From: JBBDSU01 sp040904825
GTDB lineage: Bacteria; Actinomycetota; Nitriliruptoria; Nitriliruptorales; Nitriliruptoraceae
Assembly: GCA_040904825.1 (NCBI GenBank)
Contig: JBBDSU010000034.1
Coordinates: forward strand, 1-8,078
Length of the DNA stretch: 8,078 bases
Reading direction: 5' to 3'
Each line of letters starts with the position of its first letter. Position 1 is the stretch's first letter. The position numbers and the translations under genes were made by a program. The notes beneath the pieces were generated by a model, which did not search any database, was not told where the DNA came from, and saw only the letters and a program-made list of their open reading frames with translations. Positions 1 through 6,481 of this stretch are shown in pieces.

Positions 1-9
1 CCAGGTCGA

Positions 10-1587
10 TTACGGGGTTGGTTCGGCGATGCGATGAGGATGGGTATAGATGTTGCCGCGCCCGTTGCGTAGGAAACCGATCAGGGTGATGCCGAATCGA
101 TCGGCGGTGCGGACAGCGAGGTCGGTGGGTGCGCCGACAGCGCCAAGGATGGGGATAGCTGCCATGGCGGCCTTGACGGCCAGCTCGAAGCCGACCCGGC
201 CGCTCAAAACCGCGATCGTGGTATCGAGCGGCACCTCTTCATCGATGACCCGCGCGCCTATGGCAGCGTCGAGTGCGTTGTGGCGTCCTATGTCTTCGCG
301 TAGTGTCACCAGGCTGCCGTGCCGGTCGAAGAGCCCGGTGGCGTGCAACCCGCCGGTGTGACCAAAGATCGCTTGGTTGTGCTGGAGTTGTCCAGGCAGC
401 GAGGCGAGGAGATCGAACGCAAGGGGAGGGTCGGTGAGCGCCGCCAAGTCAACGCCAGCGCAGCGCAACGCAAGTTCGTCGATGGCCGCCCGTCCGCAGA
501 TGCCGCATGACGCGGTCGCCGTCGTGTGACGGTGGGCGGCTGCCTCCAGGTCGATCGGGCTCGCGAGTTGGATGGTGACCTGGTCATCGGGACGGGCCAG
601 CGCGACCGGATCGCCGAGCGAGACGTCAACGATGTCCCCGACGGCCAGCAGGCCTTCGCTGAACAGCCATCCGACTGCCAGGTCAACGTCGTGACCGGGA
701 GTCCGCATCGTGGTGACCAGCGTGCGTGGTTCCTGACCGGGCCCATGGGCACGGATCTCGAGCGGTTCTTCGACCACCACCATGTCGTCGCGATCGGTGG
801 ATGGTCGGTCGGTCGATATGACGCGGATCGATATCGATCGTTGGCGGAGTGCCGATGACACTTCCGCAGGCGTATCAAGGTCAACCGCGGTGCGGCCCGA
901 TGGATCGTGGTCACGCCAGGAGGTCGGCGGCAGGATGTCGGTCGTCAACGCCTCAACAAGGTCCATAGCCCTGCGGTGTCCCTTGTCGAGCAGGTGCGTG
1001 ACAACCTCAAGACTCCGGCGGCGATATGCGGCGATCAGTGGCTGAGGGCCTGCGTCGGTGCCGAGCATCACGACGTCGGCGCTCTCGTTGTCGAGGAGGC
1101 GATTGATCATCAACTTGAGAACGTCCGGTGCGAGCCATGGATGATCGACGGCTACGACCAGCACAACATCGTGGCGGCTGGCAGATAGCGCTGTCTCGAT
1201 CCCAGCCAGCGGGCCACTGTCGGCCCGCAAGTCCGCAATACGTGTGAAGCCAGGCGATGGGGTCGATGGTGGTCGTCCTGGCAGCGCTGGTGGCGGCACT
1301 GGGGACGGTGGAGATGCCACTTGGGTGCGAGTCGATGACGTCGGTGCCGATGGCGTCGGGGCTGATTGCGCAGGTGCGGATTGCGCGGGTGCGGATTGAG
1401 CGGGTGCGGATGGTGTGGATGGCTCAGATGGTTCGGTCGGGCCGACGACGATGAGATCATCGGTAATGACTGCGAGTGTTGAGAGCGTGCGCTCCAGGAG
1501 TGGCACTCCCTCGATGGGCACCTGAGCCTTGTCGAGGCCCATGCGGCGTGACCGGCCACCGGCCAGCACCGCGCCCGTTACTTCCAT
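10..1587 (-). CDS. Bifunctional MobA-FdhD fusion: molybdenum cofactor guanylyltransferase plus formate dehydrogenase sulfurtransferase
   Basis: A 525-residue protein joins two Moco enzymes in one frame. Residues 1-249 are MobA, which transfers GMP from GTP to Mo-molybdopterin to make (bis-)MGD. The nucleotide-binding motif LAGGRSRRMGLDK is at 8-20, SGPLAGI at 124-130, the metal-binding VDHP at 147-150 and DLDTP at 236-240. Residues from about 252 to 520 are FdhD, which moves sulfur from IscS to bis-MGD for formate dehydrogenase. It shows VVEEPLEIRAHG (271-282), the sulfur-relay CGICG with Cys361 and Cys364, TGGLHATGLF (411-420), LREDIGRHNALDAAIG (429-444) and LSGRVGFELAVKAA (461-474). A Pro/Ala/Ser-rich insert (about 51-113) replaces the short loop usual in MobA. 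I chose ATG 1587 because GAGGAG stands 7 nt upstream; an in-frame ATG at 1644 would add 19 residues that do not fit the family. No frameshift is seen at the junction. Family assignments are firm. Coupling of cofactor synthesis and sulfuration is inferred. Confidence 0.93.
   Translation of the reverse strand: MEVTGAVLAGGRSRRMGLDKAQVPIEGVPLLERTLSTLAVITDDLIVVGPTEPSEPSTPSAPAQSAPAQSAPAQSAPTPSAPTSSTRTQVASPPSPVPPPALPGRPPSTPSPGFTRIADLRADSGPLAGIETALSASRHDVVLVVAVDHPWLAPDVLKLMINRLLDNESADVVMLGTDAGPQPLIAAYRRRSLEVVTHLLDKGHRRAMDLVEALTTDILPPTSWRDHDPSGRTAVDLDTPAEVSSALRQRSISIRVISTDRPSTDRDDMVVVEEPLEIRAHGPGQEPRTLVTTMRTPGHDVDLAVGWLFSEGLLAVGDIVDVSLGDPVALARPDDQVTIQLASPIDLEAAAHRHTTATASCGICGRAAIDELALRCAGVDLAALTDPPLAFDLLASLPGQLQHNQAIFGHTGGLHATGLFDRHGSLVTLREDIGRHNALDAAIGARVIDEEVPLDTTIAVLSGRVGFELAVKAAMAAIPILGAVGAPTDLAVRTADRFGITLIGFLRNGRGNIYTHPHRIAEPTP
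1361..1420 (-). repeat. 15-bp tandem repeat inside the MobA insert
   Basis: Units start at 1361, 1376 and 1391, with a diverged fourth at 1406. The plus-strand consensus is GCGGATTGCGCGGGT. Read on the coding (minus) strand they give the repeated pentapeptide SAPAQ. The period is a multiple of three, so copy-number change keeps the reading frame. This is the core of the Pro/Ala/Ser-rich insert in the guanylyltransferase domain. Confidence 0.85.
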
Positions 1588-1701
1588 GACGCCACTCCTC
1601 AGTGCCCCACAGCTCGGCGTTCCAGGGAGCACCGTAACTGGCAATGACTGCTAGGGGCAGTGTCGATTCCGCAGTGCCTTCGTATCGCATGTCGGAAACT
1701 T

Positions 1702-1717
1702 GTTGCACAGTGGCAAC
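1702..1717. promoter_or_regulatory. Inverted repeat upstream of mobA-fdhD, possible operator
   Basis: GTTGC-ACAGTG-GCAAC is a perfect 5-bp inverted repeat with a 6-nt centre, lying 115 bp upstream of the mobA-fdhD start. It could be a binding site for a dimeric regulator. Arms this short also occur by chance, and no regulator is identified. Confidence 0.18.
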
Positions 1718-1758
1718 GGTTCGCTCAGGGGGAACGTTGGATAGATAGCGCACGTACC

Positions 1759-1982
1759 GCGCATGATGACCGTGTCGCGCATGATGACCGTGNNNNNNNN
1801 NNNNNNNNNNNNNNNNNNNNNNNNNNNNNNNNNNNNNNNNNNNNNNNNNNNNNNNNNNNNNNNNNNNNNNNNNNNNNNNNNNNNNNNNNNNNCGCGCATG
1901 ATGACCGTGTCGCGCATGATGACCGTGCTGTGCACGATAACCGTGCTGCGGGTGTTGAACGTGCTGCGCATGGCGAACGGAC
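1759..1982. repeat. 18-bp tandem repeat array interrupted by an assembly gap
   Basis: The unit, read on the plus strand as CGCGCATGATGACCGTGT, has two near-identical copies left of the gap (1759-1792) and two right of it (1893-1910, 1911-1928). Three diverging copies follow (1929-1946, 1947-1964, 1965-1982), each still ending in a form of AACCGTGC, AACGTGC or AACGGAC. Copies are most alike next to the gap and decay toward the SAF-domain gene, as expected for an array that expands from within. The true copy number is hidden by the Ns. Read as protein, it would give six-residue repeats on either strand (AHDDRV on plus, MRDTVI on minus). Confidence 0.9.
1793..1892. other. Assembly gap of 100 Ns
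   Basis: There are exactly 100 consecutive Ns. A round 100 is the customary filler for a gap of unknown size, so the real distance is not known. Identical 18-bp repeat units on both sides make a collapsed tandem array the likely cause of the break. Confidence 0.97.
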
Positions 1983-2672
1983 CTACCGGCCGTGAACGAC
2001 AGCGGTGAGTCGTCCCGCTGCGGCAGCTCCAGCGATCCGTGGACCGTGGATCGGGTCGACTGCCAGCCACACACGTCCAGCGTCCTGGCCGACGACGAGA
2101 GCGTCCGACGTCAACTCAACGGCACGACCGTCCAGCTCGTGGGCGACAACGGTGATCCGCGAACCAACCTGGAGGTCTGGGAGCGCGGTGAGAGGAACCG
2201 GCACGCCAGCTTTGCCATCAGGCAACGCCTCCACGATGCCGAGGTCTCCGAGATGTCGTCGGGTGGCCACGGTCCCGACCAGCAACGACGCGGTGATTGT
2301 GCGGCCTACGGCGAAGGCGCGGTCATCGACACGCAGGGCATCGTCAGGTACGAGGTTGCTCGGCCATGCATGCGGGCGTAGATCAGCCGGTGTGACCACG
2401 TGTCCGACAGTCAGGTCGTGGTCGGCGACAAGGACGGTGACGGGAGCCCCGTAAGGGCTTGTTGCGGTGCGCACGATCGCGATCGCTACCAGGGCTCCGA
2501 CCACGACGCTGGTCGCGAGCAGACGCGCCCTGGGCCGCAACGACCACCACTGCTCCGACCAGCGGTCGAGAGGCTCGGGCAGTGCGAACGGTGGCCCGTC
2601 AAGCGCACCGCGAAGCCATGACGTCGCCTGGTGTCGCGGGCGTTCTCGGCGTTCTAGGGGTTGGTGGGTCAT
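1983..2672 (-). CDS. Membrane-anchored SAF-domain protein (CpaB/RcpC/FlgA-like)
   Basis: The 229-residue protein has a cytoplasmic, Arg/Trp-containing N-terminus (1-50), one transmembrane segment (about 51-68, LLATSVVVGALVAIAIV) and an extracytoplasmic SAF domain at about 77-140. The SAF domain shows VLVADHDLTVGHVVTPADL, a later AVGRTI and LLVGTVATRRHL, the usual pattern in CpaB/RcpC pilus-assembly and FlgA-type proteins. The remainder (150-229) has beta-rich stretches such as VGSRITVVAHEL and resembles the region after SAF in RcpC/CpaB. No Tad pilus or flagellar gene is in the window, so the partner is unknown. I recall stand-alone SAF proteins beside the FmdB/cyclo-ligase genes in other actinobacteria. 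It lies 103 bp downstream of the zinc-ribbon gene on the same strand and may be cotranscribed. The start ATG 2672 has only a weak GGG element upstream. The domain call is good; the function is unknown. Confidence 0.8.
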   Translation of the reverse strand: MTHQPLERRERPRHQATSWLRGALDGPPFALPEPLDRWSEQWWSLRPRARLLATSVVVGALVAIAIVRTATSPYGAPVTVLVADHDLTVGHVVTPADLRPHAWPSNLVPDDALRVDDRAFAVGRTITASLLVGTVATRRHLGDLGIVEALPDGKAGVPVPLTALPDLQVGSRITVVAHELDGRAVELTSDALVVGQDAGRVWLAVDPIHGPRIAGAAAAGRLTAVVHGR

Positions 2673-2775
2673 CTACCCAAGGGACCACGCAGACAACTGA
2701 GCAGGCCTCTGATGGTGCCGGGGGCTGTGGATCACCCAGCGACGGCACTGAGGGTCAGTCAGGCCGACTGCGAAG

Positions 2776-3198
2776 TCAGGCGCTCTTCTTGTCGGGAGTG
2801 CTGGTCGAGGAGGAACTCTTGGACCCCGAATCGGAGGATCCCTTCGACGAGGTCGACGTGTCGCTCTTCGACGACTTGGTTCCCTTAGATGTACTCGAAG
2901 AACTCCCGTCGCCTGACGAGCTTGCATCCCCCGACGAACCTGACGAACCGCCACCCGAACCCGAGCTCGACGGGGCGTCGCTCGGCGCGCTATCTGACGA
3001 GCCGGATGGGCCCTTGCTGCTTGTCGCGTAGTCCTTCACATGCCAGCCCGAACCCTTGAAAATGAGGCCAGCAGCGCTGAACACTTTGCGCAACTGACCT
3101 TTGCAGCTCGGGCATTCGGTCAGTGCGTCGTCTTTGAACGACTGCACGACCTCAAGGTGCTCGCCGCAGTCGCGGCAGGCGTATTCGTACGTCGGCAT
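2776..3198 (-). CDS. FmdB-family zinc-ribbon protein with disordered Ser/Gly tail (Ruc-like)
   Basis: The 140-residue protein starts MPTYEYACRDCG, the hallmark of the FmdB/CxxC-CxxC regulatory-protein family. Cys8, Cys11, Cys29 and Cys32 form a zinc ribbon, followed by the family's FSAAGLIFKGSGWHVKDY block (40-57). Residues from about 59 to 140 are almost only Ser, Gly, Lys, Asp, Thr and Pro, so disordered. From memory, the M. tuberculosis counterpart in the same genomic position (Rv0991c, called serine-rich) was described as Ruc, a redox-regulated chaperone that turns on when the cysteines are oxidised and zinc is lost. The same role here is inference from domain layout and synteny. GAGGAG lies 8 nt before ATG 3198, fixing the start. 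The gene lies between the cyclo-ligase gene upstream and the SAF-domain gene downstream. The older idea that FmdB regulates amidase genes has little support here. Confidence 0.9.
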   Translation of the reverse strand: MPTYEYACRDCGEHLEVVQSFKDDALTECPSCKGQLRKVFSAAGLIFKGSGWHVKDYATSSKGPSGSSDSAPSDAPSSSGSGGGSSGSSGDASSSGDGSSSSTSKGTKSSKSDTSTSSKGSSDSGSKSSSSTSTPDKKSA

Positions 3199-3309
3199 CG
3201 ATCACGCTCCTCGAACATGGATGACAACCAGTGGCGGCACGAGCCATCTGGCCGCAGGCTCGCCGAACCATCGCGTTGCGTCGCACGCCGGGACGCGAGA
3301 CCTCGACTG

Positions 3310-3330
3310 GCACTCTCGACTGGTGAGTGC
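3310..3330. terminator. Weak hairpin between cyclo-ligase and fmdB-type gene
   Basis: GCACTC and GAGTGC form a 6-bp stem around a 9-nt loop, 38 bp past the cyclo-ligase stop on the minus strand. No T-run follows, so it is not a classical intrinsic terminator. A 9-bp direct repeat CTCGACTGG (3302-3310, 3315-3323) overlaps it. The rest of the 169-bp spacer shows no gene. Confidence 0.2.
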
Positions 3331-3367
3331 TGATGATGCCGTATCGCGCCAACTCCTGCAAGCCGCG

Positions 3368-4129
3368 TTAGCTGCAGCGGATCAACTGTGATGGCGTGAC
3401 GATGACATCCATCGCTTGATCGTGTGCGTCGGTCGGGATTTCGTCGACGATCTGTTCATCGAATGCCACCGCAATCCTGATAGCGCGCATCGTGGGCAGG
3501 AGCTGATCGTAGTAGCCCTTGCCCTGGCCCAGTCGTCGTCCAGTTCGATCAAATCCAAGCCCTGGAACGACGACGACGTCGACCGTCTGCGGGTCAGTCG
3601 GCGGCCCTAATGGTTCCTGAATTCCGGCGAAACCCGTGGAAAATGCTGAGTTCGCCGCCACCTCAACGACCATGAGACGGTTACCTTCAACGCGCGGATA
3701 GGTGATCCGCGCGCCGCGATCACGCAGCGGCTGTTCGCAACCTTGCGGGTCGATCTCATCGGGTGCGGCGCCGTAGATCATCACCACGTGAGCGTGTGTG
3801 ATTTCCGGCAGGGTGATCAGCCGGGAGGCGACCGCTTCGCTGGCAGTGGCGACCGTTGCGGGATCAAGTCGACGGCGCGCCTGCCGCATCTGTGACCGCA
3901 GCTGACGTTTCGCCTTAATGATGATTTCGCCGCCGTTGTGGTCGTCACCGGTGTCGCGGAGGTTGTCGGGATCGGCGCCCGCGGTTGGATCACCGTCGTT
4001 GGATGCGTCTGCGGCCTCGCCGGTTTCGCCAATCCCGCTGGTGCTGCTGGCGGTCGGTGAGCGCCAGCTTGCGGCTGGTGATGCGTCGCTGTGTCGCGGC
4101 TCTGCGCGCTGGTCGTGTTGGGGAGTCAT
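3368..4129 (-). CDS. 5-formyltetrahydrofolate cyclo-ligase with long N-terminal extension
   Basis: The enzyme (5-FCL, MTHFS) converts 5-formyl-THF to 5,10-methenyl-THF using ATP, returning a stored folate to one-carbon metabolism. The 253-residue product has the family core from about 70: KAKRQLRSQMRQARRRLD (72-89), IQEP (170-173), and the diagnostic VVVPGLGFDRTGRRLGQGKG (186-205) followed by YYDQLL, which carries the ATP-binding residues. The core of about 185 residues is normal length. The first 70 residues are extra, rich in Asp, Ser, Ala, Gly and Thr, and look disordered. No ATG, GTG or TTG start lies between 4129 and the core, so the extension seems real unless a non-standard ATT/ATC start is used. 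There is no normally spaced Shine-Dalgarno; instead a TAGGCT -10 box sits where transcription would begin at the ATG, suggesting a leaderless mRNA. The gene is divergent from galU. Confidence 0.93.
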   Translation of the reverse strand: MTPQHDQRAEPRHSDASPAASWRSPTASSTSGIGETGEAADASNDGDPTAGADPDNLRDTGDDHNGGEIIIKAKRQLRSQMRQARRRLDPATVATASEAVASRLITLPEITHAHVVMIYGAAPDEIDPQGCEQPLRDRGARITYPRVEGNRLMVVEVAANSAFSTGFAGIQEPLGPPTDPQTVDVVVVPGLGFDRTGRRLGQGKGYYDQLLPTMRAIRIAVAFDEQIVDEIPTDAHDQAMDVIVTPSQLIRCS

Positions 4130-4135
4130 GCTCCC

Positions 4136-4141
4136 AGCCTA
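4136..4141 (-). promoter_or_regulatory. -10 box for a probably leaderless cyclo-ligase transcript
   Basis: On the minus strand TAGGCT fits the actinobacterial TANNNT -10 pattern. Six bases (GGGAGC) separate it from ATG 4129, which puts the expected transcription start on the A of the ATG. A partial -35 (TTCACG) is 19 bp further upstream. The GGGAG in between would be only 1 nt from the ATG, too close to serve as a Shine-Dalgarno. Confidence 0.45.
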
Positions 4142-4281
4142 GGGGTCGACCAAAGGCCAGCGTGAACGGGCGTGCACGGTCATCGGCATCGATAGGCTCC
4201 CGAATGACGCGCGATCACGTTCATGGTTGCCTACGGTGGACGTGCGACACCCACGATCCATAGACGTGGCCGGCTGGCACT

Positions 4282-4286
4282 GGAGG
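4282..4286 (+). promoter_or_regulatory. Ribosome binding site that sets the galU TTG start
   Basis: GGAGG with 5-nt spacing precedes TTG 4292. It supports this start over the in-frame ATG at 4223, which has no such element and would add 23 residues foreign to GalU proteins. Confidence 0.7.
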
Positions 4287-4291
4287 ACGAC

Positions 4292-5167
4292 TTGGTTCGC
4301 AAGGCGGTGCTGCCTGTCGCTGGTTTGGGTACCCGTGCATTGCCGGCTACCAAAGCCATCCCCAAAGAAATGCTGCCGGTTGTTGACAAGCCCGCCATTC
4401 AGTACATGGTCGAGGAATGCGCGCGGGCTGGCCTGGATGATGTGCTGTTCGTCACTGCCGCCGGCAAGTCCGCGATAGAAGATCACTTCGATCGTCTCGC
4501 CCACCTGGAAGCGGAACTTGCGGCCAAGTCCAAAGATGACGAGCTTCGGCTGGTCCGTGGCCTCGCCAACCTCGCAACGGTGCATAGCGTCCGCCAACCG
4601 GAACCACTCGGTCTGGGGCATGCGATTCTCATGGCCCAGCCGCATGTCGGTGACGACAGCTTTGCGGTTCTGCTCGGTGACGACATCGTCGATCCGGCGG
4701 CTTTGTTTCTCGAAGAAATGATTGCCGTGCACAACGACACCGGCCGGGCAGTGCTCGCGCTGATGGAAGTCCCCGACGATCAGACGTCGATGTACGGCAT
4801 CGCAACGGTTGCCGATGAGTCAAGCGACGGGTTGCTGACCATTACCGACCTCGTCGAGAAGCCACCACCAGGTCAGGCCCCATCCAACCTGGCCATCATC
4901 GGGCGTTACGTGCTGCCATCGTCAACCTTCACCCACCTTGCACGAACCCGCCCCGGAAGTGGTGGCGAAATCCAGATCACTGACGCGCTGCGGGACATGG
5001 CGCACGACGAACCGCTGGCAGGAGTGCGCCTGACCGCCCCGCGCCACGACGTGGGCGACAAACTCGGCTACCTGAAGGCCACCGTTGCGCTGGCAGCCGC
5101 CCATGACGAGCTCGGCGAACCGTTTGTGGCGTGGCTGAAGCAATGGGTCGCGGAGCAGCAACAATGA
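4292..5167 (+). CDS. galU: UTP--glucose-1-phosphate uridylyltransferase (UDP-glucose pyrophosphorylase)
   Basis: GalU makes UDP-glucose and pyrophosphate from UTP and glucose-1-phosphate, feeding cell-envelope polysaccharides, glycolipids and trehalose or glycogen routes. The 291-residue protein is of normal length. It shows the nucleotide-binding start VRKAVLPVAGLGTRALPATK (2-21), PKEMLPVVDKPAIQYMVEE (24-42), RQPEPLGLGHAI (101-112), LLGDDIVD (127-134) with the metal-binding Asp, LVEKP (187-191), GRYVL (204-208), GEIQITDALR (225-234) and HDVGDKLGYLKA (252-263). The TTG start at 4292 is chosen from GGAGG at 4282-4286 and from the usual MxVRKAVIPAAG beginning of relatives. Its TGA overlaps the ATG of moeA (ATGA), so the two are probably translationally coupled. 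The galU-moeA pairing is widespread in actinobacteria. Confidence 0.95.
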   Translation: MVRKAVLPVAGLGTRALPATKAIPKEMLPVVDKPAIQYMVEECARAGLDDVLFVTAAGKSAIEDHFDRLAHLEAELAAKSKDDELRLVRGLANLATVHSVRQPEPLGLGHAILMAQPHVGDDSFAVLLGDDIVDPAALFLEEMIAVHNDTGRAVLALMEVPDDQTSMYGIATVADESSDGLLTITDLVEKPPPGQAPSNLAIIGRYVLPSSTFTHLARTRPGSGGEIQITDALRDMAHDEPLAGVRLTAPRHDVGDKLGYLKATVALAAAHDELGEPFVAWLKQWVAEQQQ

Positions 5168-6423
5168 GCGGTTTCGTCGGCCACGGGCTCGACGAGGTGA
5201 CACCCGCAGATCAGTTGGTGGGTGTCGAAGATCATCTCGCCGGGATCCTTGAGATGCTGCCTGCGCTCGAAGCGATCTCGCTGCGGCTGGTTGATGCTCT
5301 GGGCCTGGTGCTGGCCGAGAACGTCGCAAGCCCAGTGAGCGTGCCAGCTTTCGCCAATTCGGCGATGGATGGCTACGCGGTCATGTCTGCGGACCTAGCG
5401 CTGGCGTCACGGGAGACGCCGATAACGCTGGTTGTCGACGGAGAAATCCCTGCCGGCGCCCAATCGGTGCCGCAGGTCGACCACGGACGCACGGTAAGGA
5501 TCATGACCGGCGCACCGATCCCGCCGGGAGCTGACGCTGTCGTGCCCGTCGAGTTGACGGTGGGTGACCTGGTTCACGTCAGTTTCCACACGCCGGTCAA
5601 CGCTGGGATGCACGTCCGTCGTCCGGGTGAGGACATCAGGCCAGGTCAACCGCTGATGGCTGCCGGGCGCAGGATTTCGTCGGCAGACATCGCGTTGCTG
5701 GCGGCCGCCGGTGTCACCCGTATCACGTGTGTGCCGCCACCTCGCGTGGTGGTCATGTCGACCGGTGATGAACTCGTCCGCGCCGAAGACGAGGTGCCGC
5801 TCGGCAAGATCCGCGACAGCAACGGGCCGATGCTCTCCAGCCTTGTTCGTGCGGCGGGTGGACTGCCTTATTCGGCGGGAATCGTTCCTGACGATCGCAA
5901 GGCACTGATGAACGCCTTTGATACCAACAGCGGCCACGCTGACCTTTTCATCTGTACCGGCGGTGCCAGTGCGGGCACACGCGACCTCATCCCGGCGGCG
6001 CTCGAATCGTTGGGTGAAGTCACCACCGCCAAGGTGGCAATGAAGCCCGGAATGCCCCAGATTCGGGGCCGGGTCGGCGATGTTCCGGTCATCGGGCTGC
6101 CGGGCAACCCGGTGTCGGCCTTTGTCTCGTTTGAGGTGTTTGCCCGCCCCGCGATTCGTGCACTCCAAGGCCGCCGGGATGTCGCACGGCCGATGGTCAC
6201 GGCAATCGCGACGGCGCCGCTGTTTGCACCGCTGCATAAGCGCGGCTATTCAAGGGTGACGCTCCGGCGAGAAGGCGCAACATGGCTTGCGACTCCCGCT
6301 GGTGCCCAAGGCTCTCATATCATCACCTCCATCGCGCAGGCAGACGGTCTGGCGATCGTGCCCGAACACGTCACAGAGATTCCCGAAGGCGGCCGGGTAG
6401 TCGTCCATCTACTGGTTGACTAA
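5164..6423 (+). CDS. moeA: Molybdopterin molybdenumtransferase MoeA / Glp-like gephyrin-domain protein
   Basis: MoeA inserts molybdate into adenylylated molybdopterin. The 419-residue protein has all four domains: FANSAMDGYAV (63-73), RIMTGAPIPPGADAVVPVE (112-130), VRRPGEDIRPGQPL (151-164), VVVMSTGDELV (195-205), KIRDSNGPML (215-224), CTGGASAGTRDLIPAAL (264-280), VIGLPGNPVSAFVSFEVFAR (309-328) and a C-terminal domain IV. Asp69, Asp157, Glu203, Asp218 and Lys294 stand at conserved active-site positions. The common PGKP motif is PGMP here (296-299), so a usual lysine is Met297. From memory, actinobacterial galU-linked MoeA proteins often have PGMP, and the Corynebacterium member (Glp) binds FtsZ and the membrane protein GlpR. 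Either Moco synthesis, cell division or both are possible; moaC next door favours a real Moco role. I set the start at ATG 5164, overlapping the galU stop, with GGAG 8 nt upstream; an in-frame ATG at 5131 lies inside galU. Confidence 0.94.
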   Translation: MSGFVGHGLDEVTPADQLVGVEDHLAGILEMLPALEAISLRLVDALGLVLAENVASPVSVPAFANSAMDGYAVMSADLALASRETPITLVVDGEIPAGAQSVPQVDHGRTVRIMTGAPIPPGADAVVPVELTVGDLVHVSFHTPVNAGMHVRRPGEDIRPGQPLMAAGRRISSADIALLAAAGVTRITCVPPPRVVVMSTGDELVRAEDEVPLGKIRDSNGPMLSSLVRAAGGLPYSAGIVPDDRKALMNAFDTNSGHADLFICTGGASAGTRDLIPAALESLGEVTTAKVAMKPGMPQIRGRVGDVPVIGLPGNPVSAFVSFEVFARPAIRALQGRRDVARPMVTAIATAPLFAPLHKRGYSRVTLRREGATWLATPAGAQGSHIITSIAQADGLAIVPEHVTEIPEGGRVVVHLLVD

Positions 6424-6463
6424 GCCGACCTGGAGGATGATCGTTCCCCCGAACGAAGTCGGC
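6424..6463 (+). promoter_or_regulatory. Two-part hairpin directly after the moeA stop
   Basis: An outer stem GCCGAC/GTCGGC (6424-6429 with 6458-6463) encloses an inner stem CGTTC/GAACG (6442-6446 with 6451-6455) capped by CCCC. The 5' internal loop is 12 nt, the 3' one only AA. No T-run follows. It may be a leader element for moaC, an mRNA-end stabiliser or a weak terminator. It does not look like the known Moco riboswitch, which is much longer. Confidence 0.4.
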
Positions 6464-6481
6464 GAGCACACAGGCGTGCTC
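6464..6481 (+). promoter_or_regulatory. Second hairpin in the moaC leader
   Basis: GAGCAC/GTGCTC is a perfect 6-bp stem with the 6-nt loop ACAGGC, starting at the base next to the preceding hairpin. It ends 40 nt before the moaC ATG and 29 nt before its AGAGG ribosome binding site. No T-run follows. Confidence 0.4.

Larger units (their letters stand above)
1588..1982. other. Intergenic region between the SAF-domain gene and mobA-fdhD
   Basis: This 395-bp stretch holds the 18-bp repeat array and the assembly gap (both listed separately), and about 170 bp next to mobA-fdhD that should contain its ribosome binding site and promoter. GAGGAG for mobA-fdhD reads on the minus strand 7 nt upstream of ATG 1587. 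Frames stay open through the repeat on both strands, but none of the resulting proteins resembles a known family and none has a convincing ribosome binding site, so I call no gene here. I could not pick out a clear -35/-10 pair. Confidence 0.6.

Noticed and set aside
1793..1892. Possible CRISPR array at the repeat and gap
   Set aside because: The repeats are contiguous 18-bp units with no spacers between them and no cas genes nearby, so this is a simple tandem repeat.
1651..2070. Minus-strand open frame through the 18-bp array giving MRDTVI six-residue repeats
   Set aside because: Openness follows from the period being a multiple of three and is seen on both strands; there is no ribosome binding site and no known family, and the gap hides the centre. 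Kept as a finding, not as a gene.
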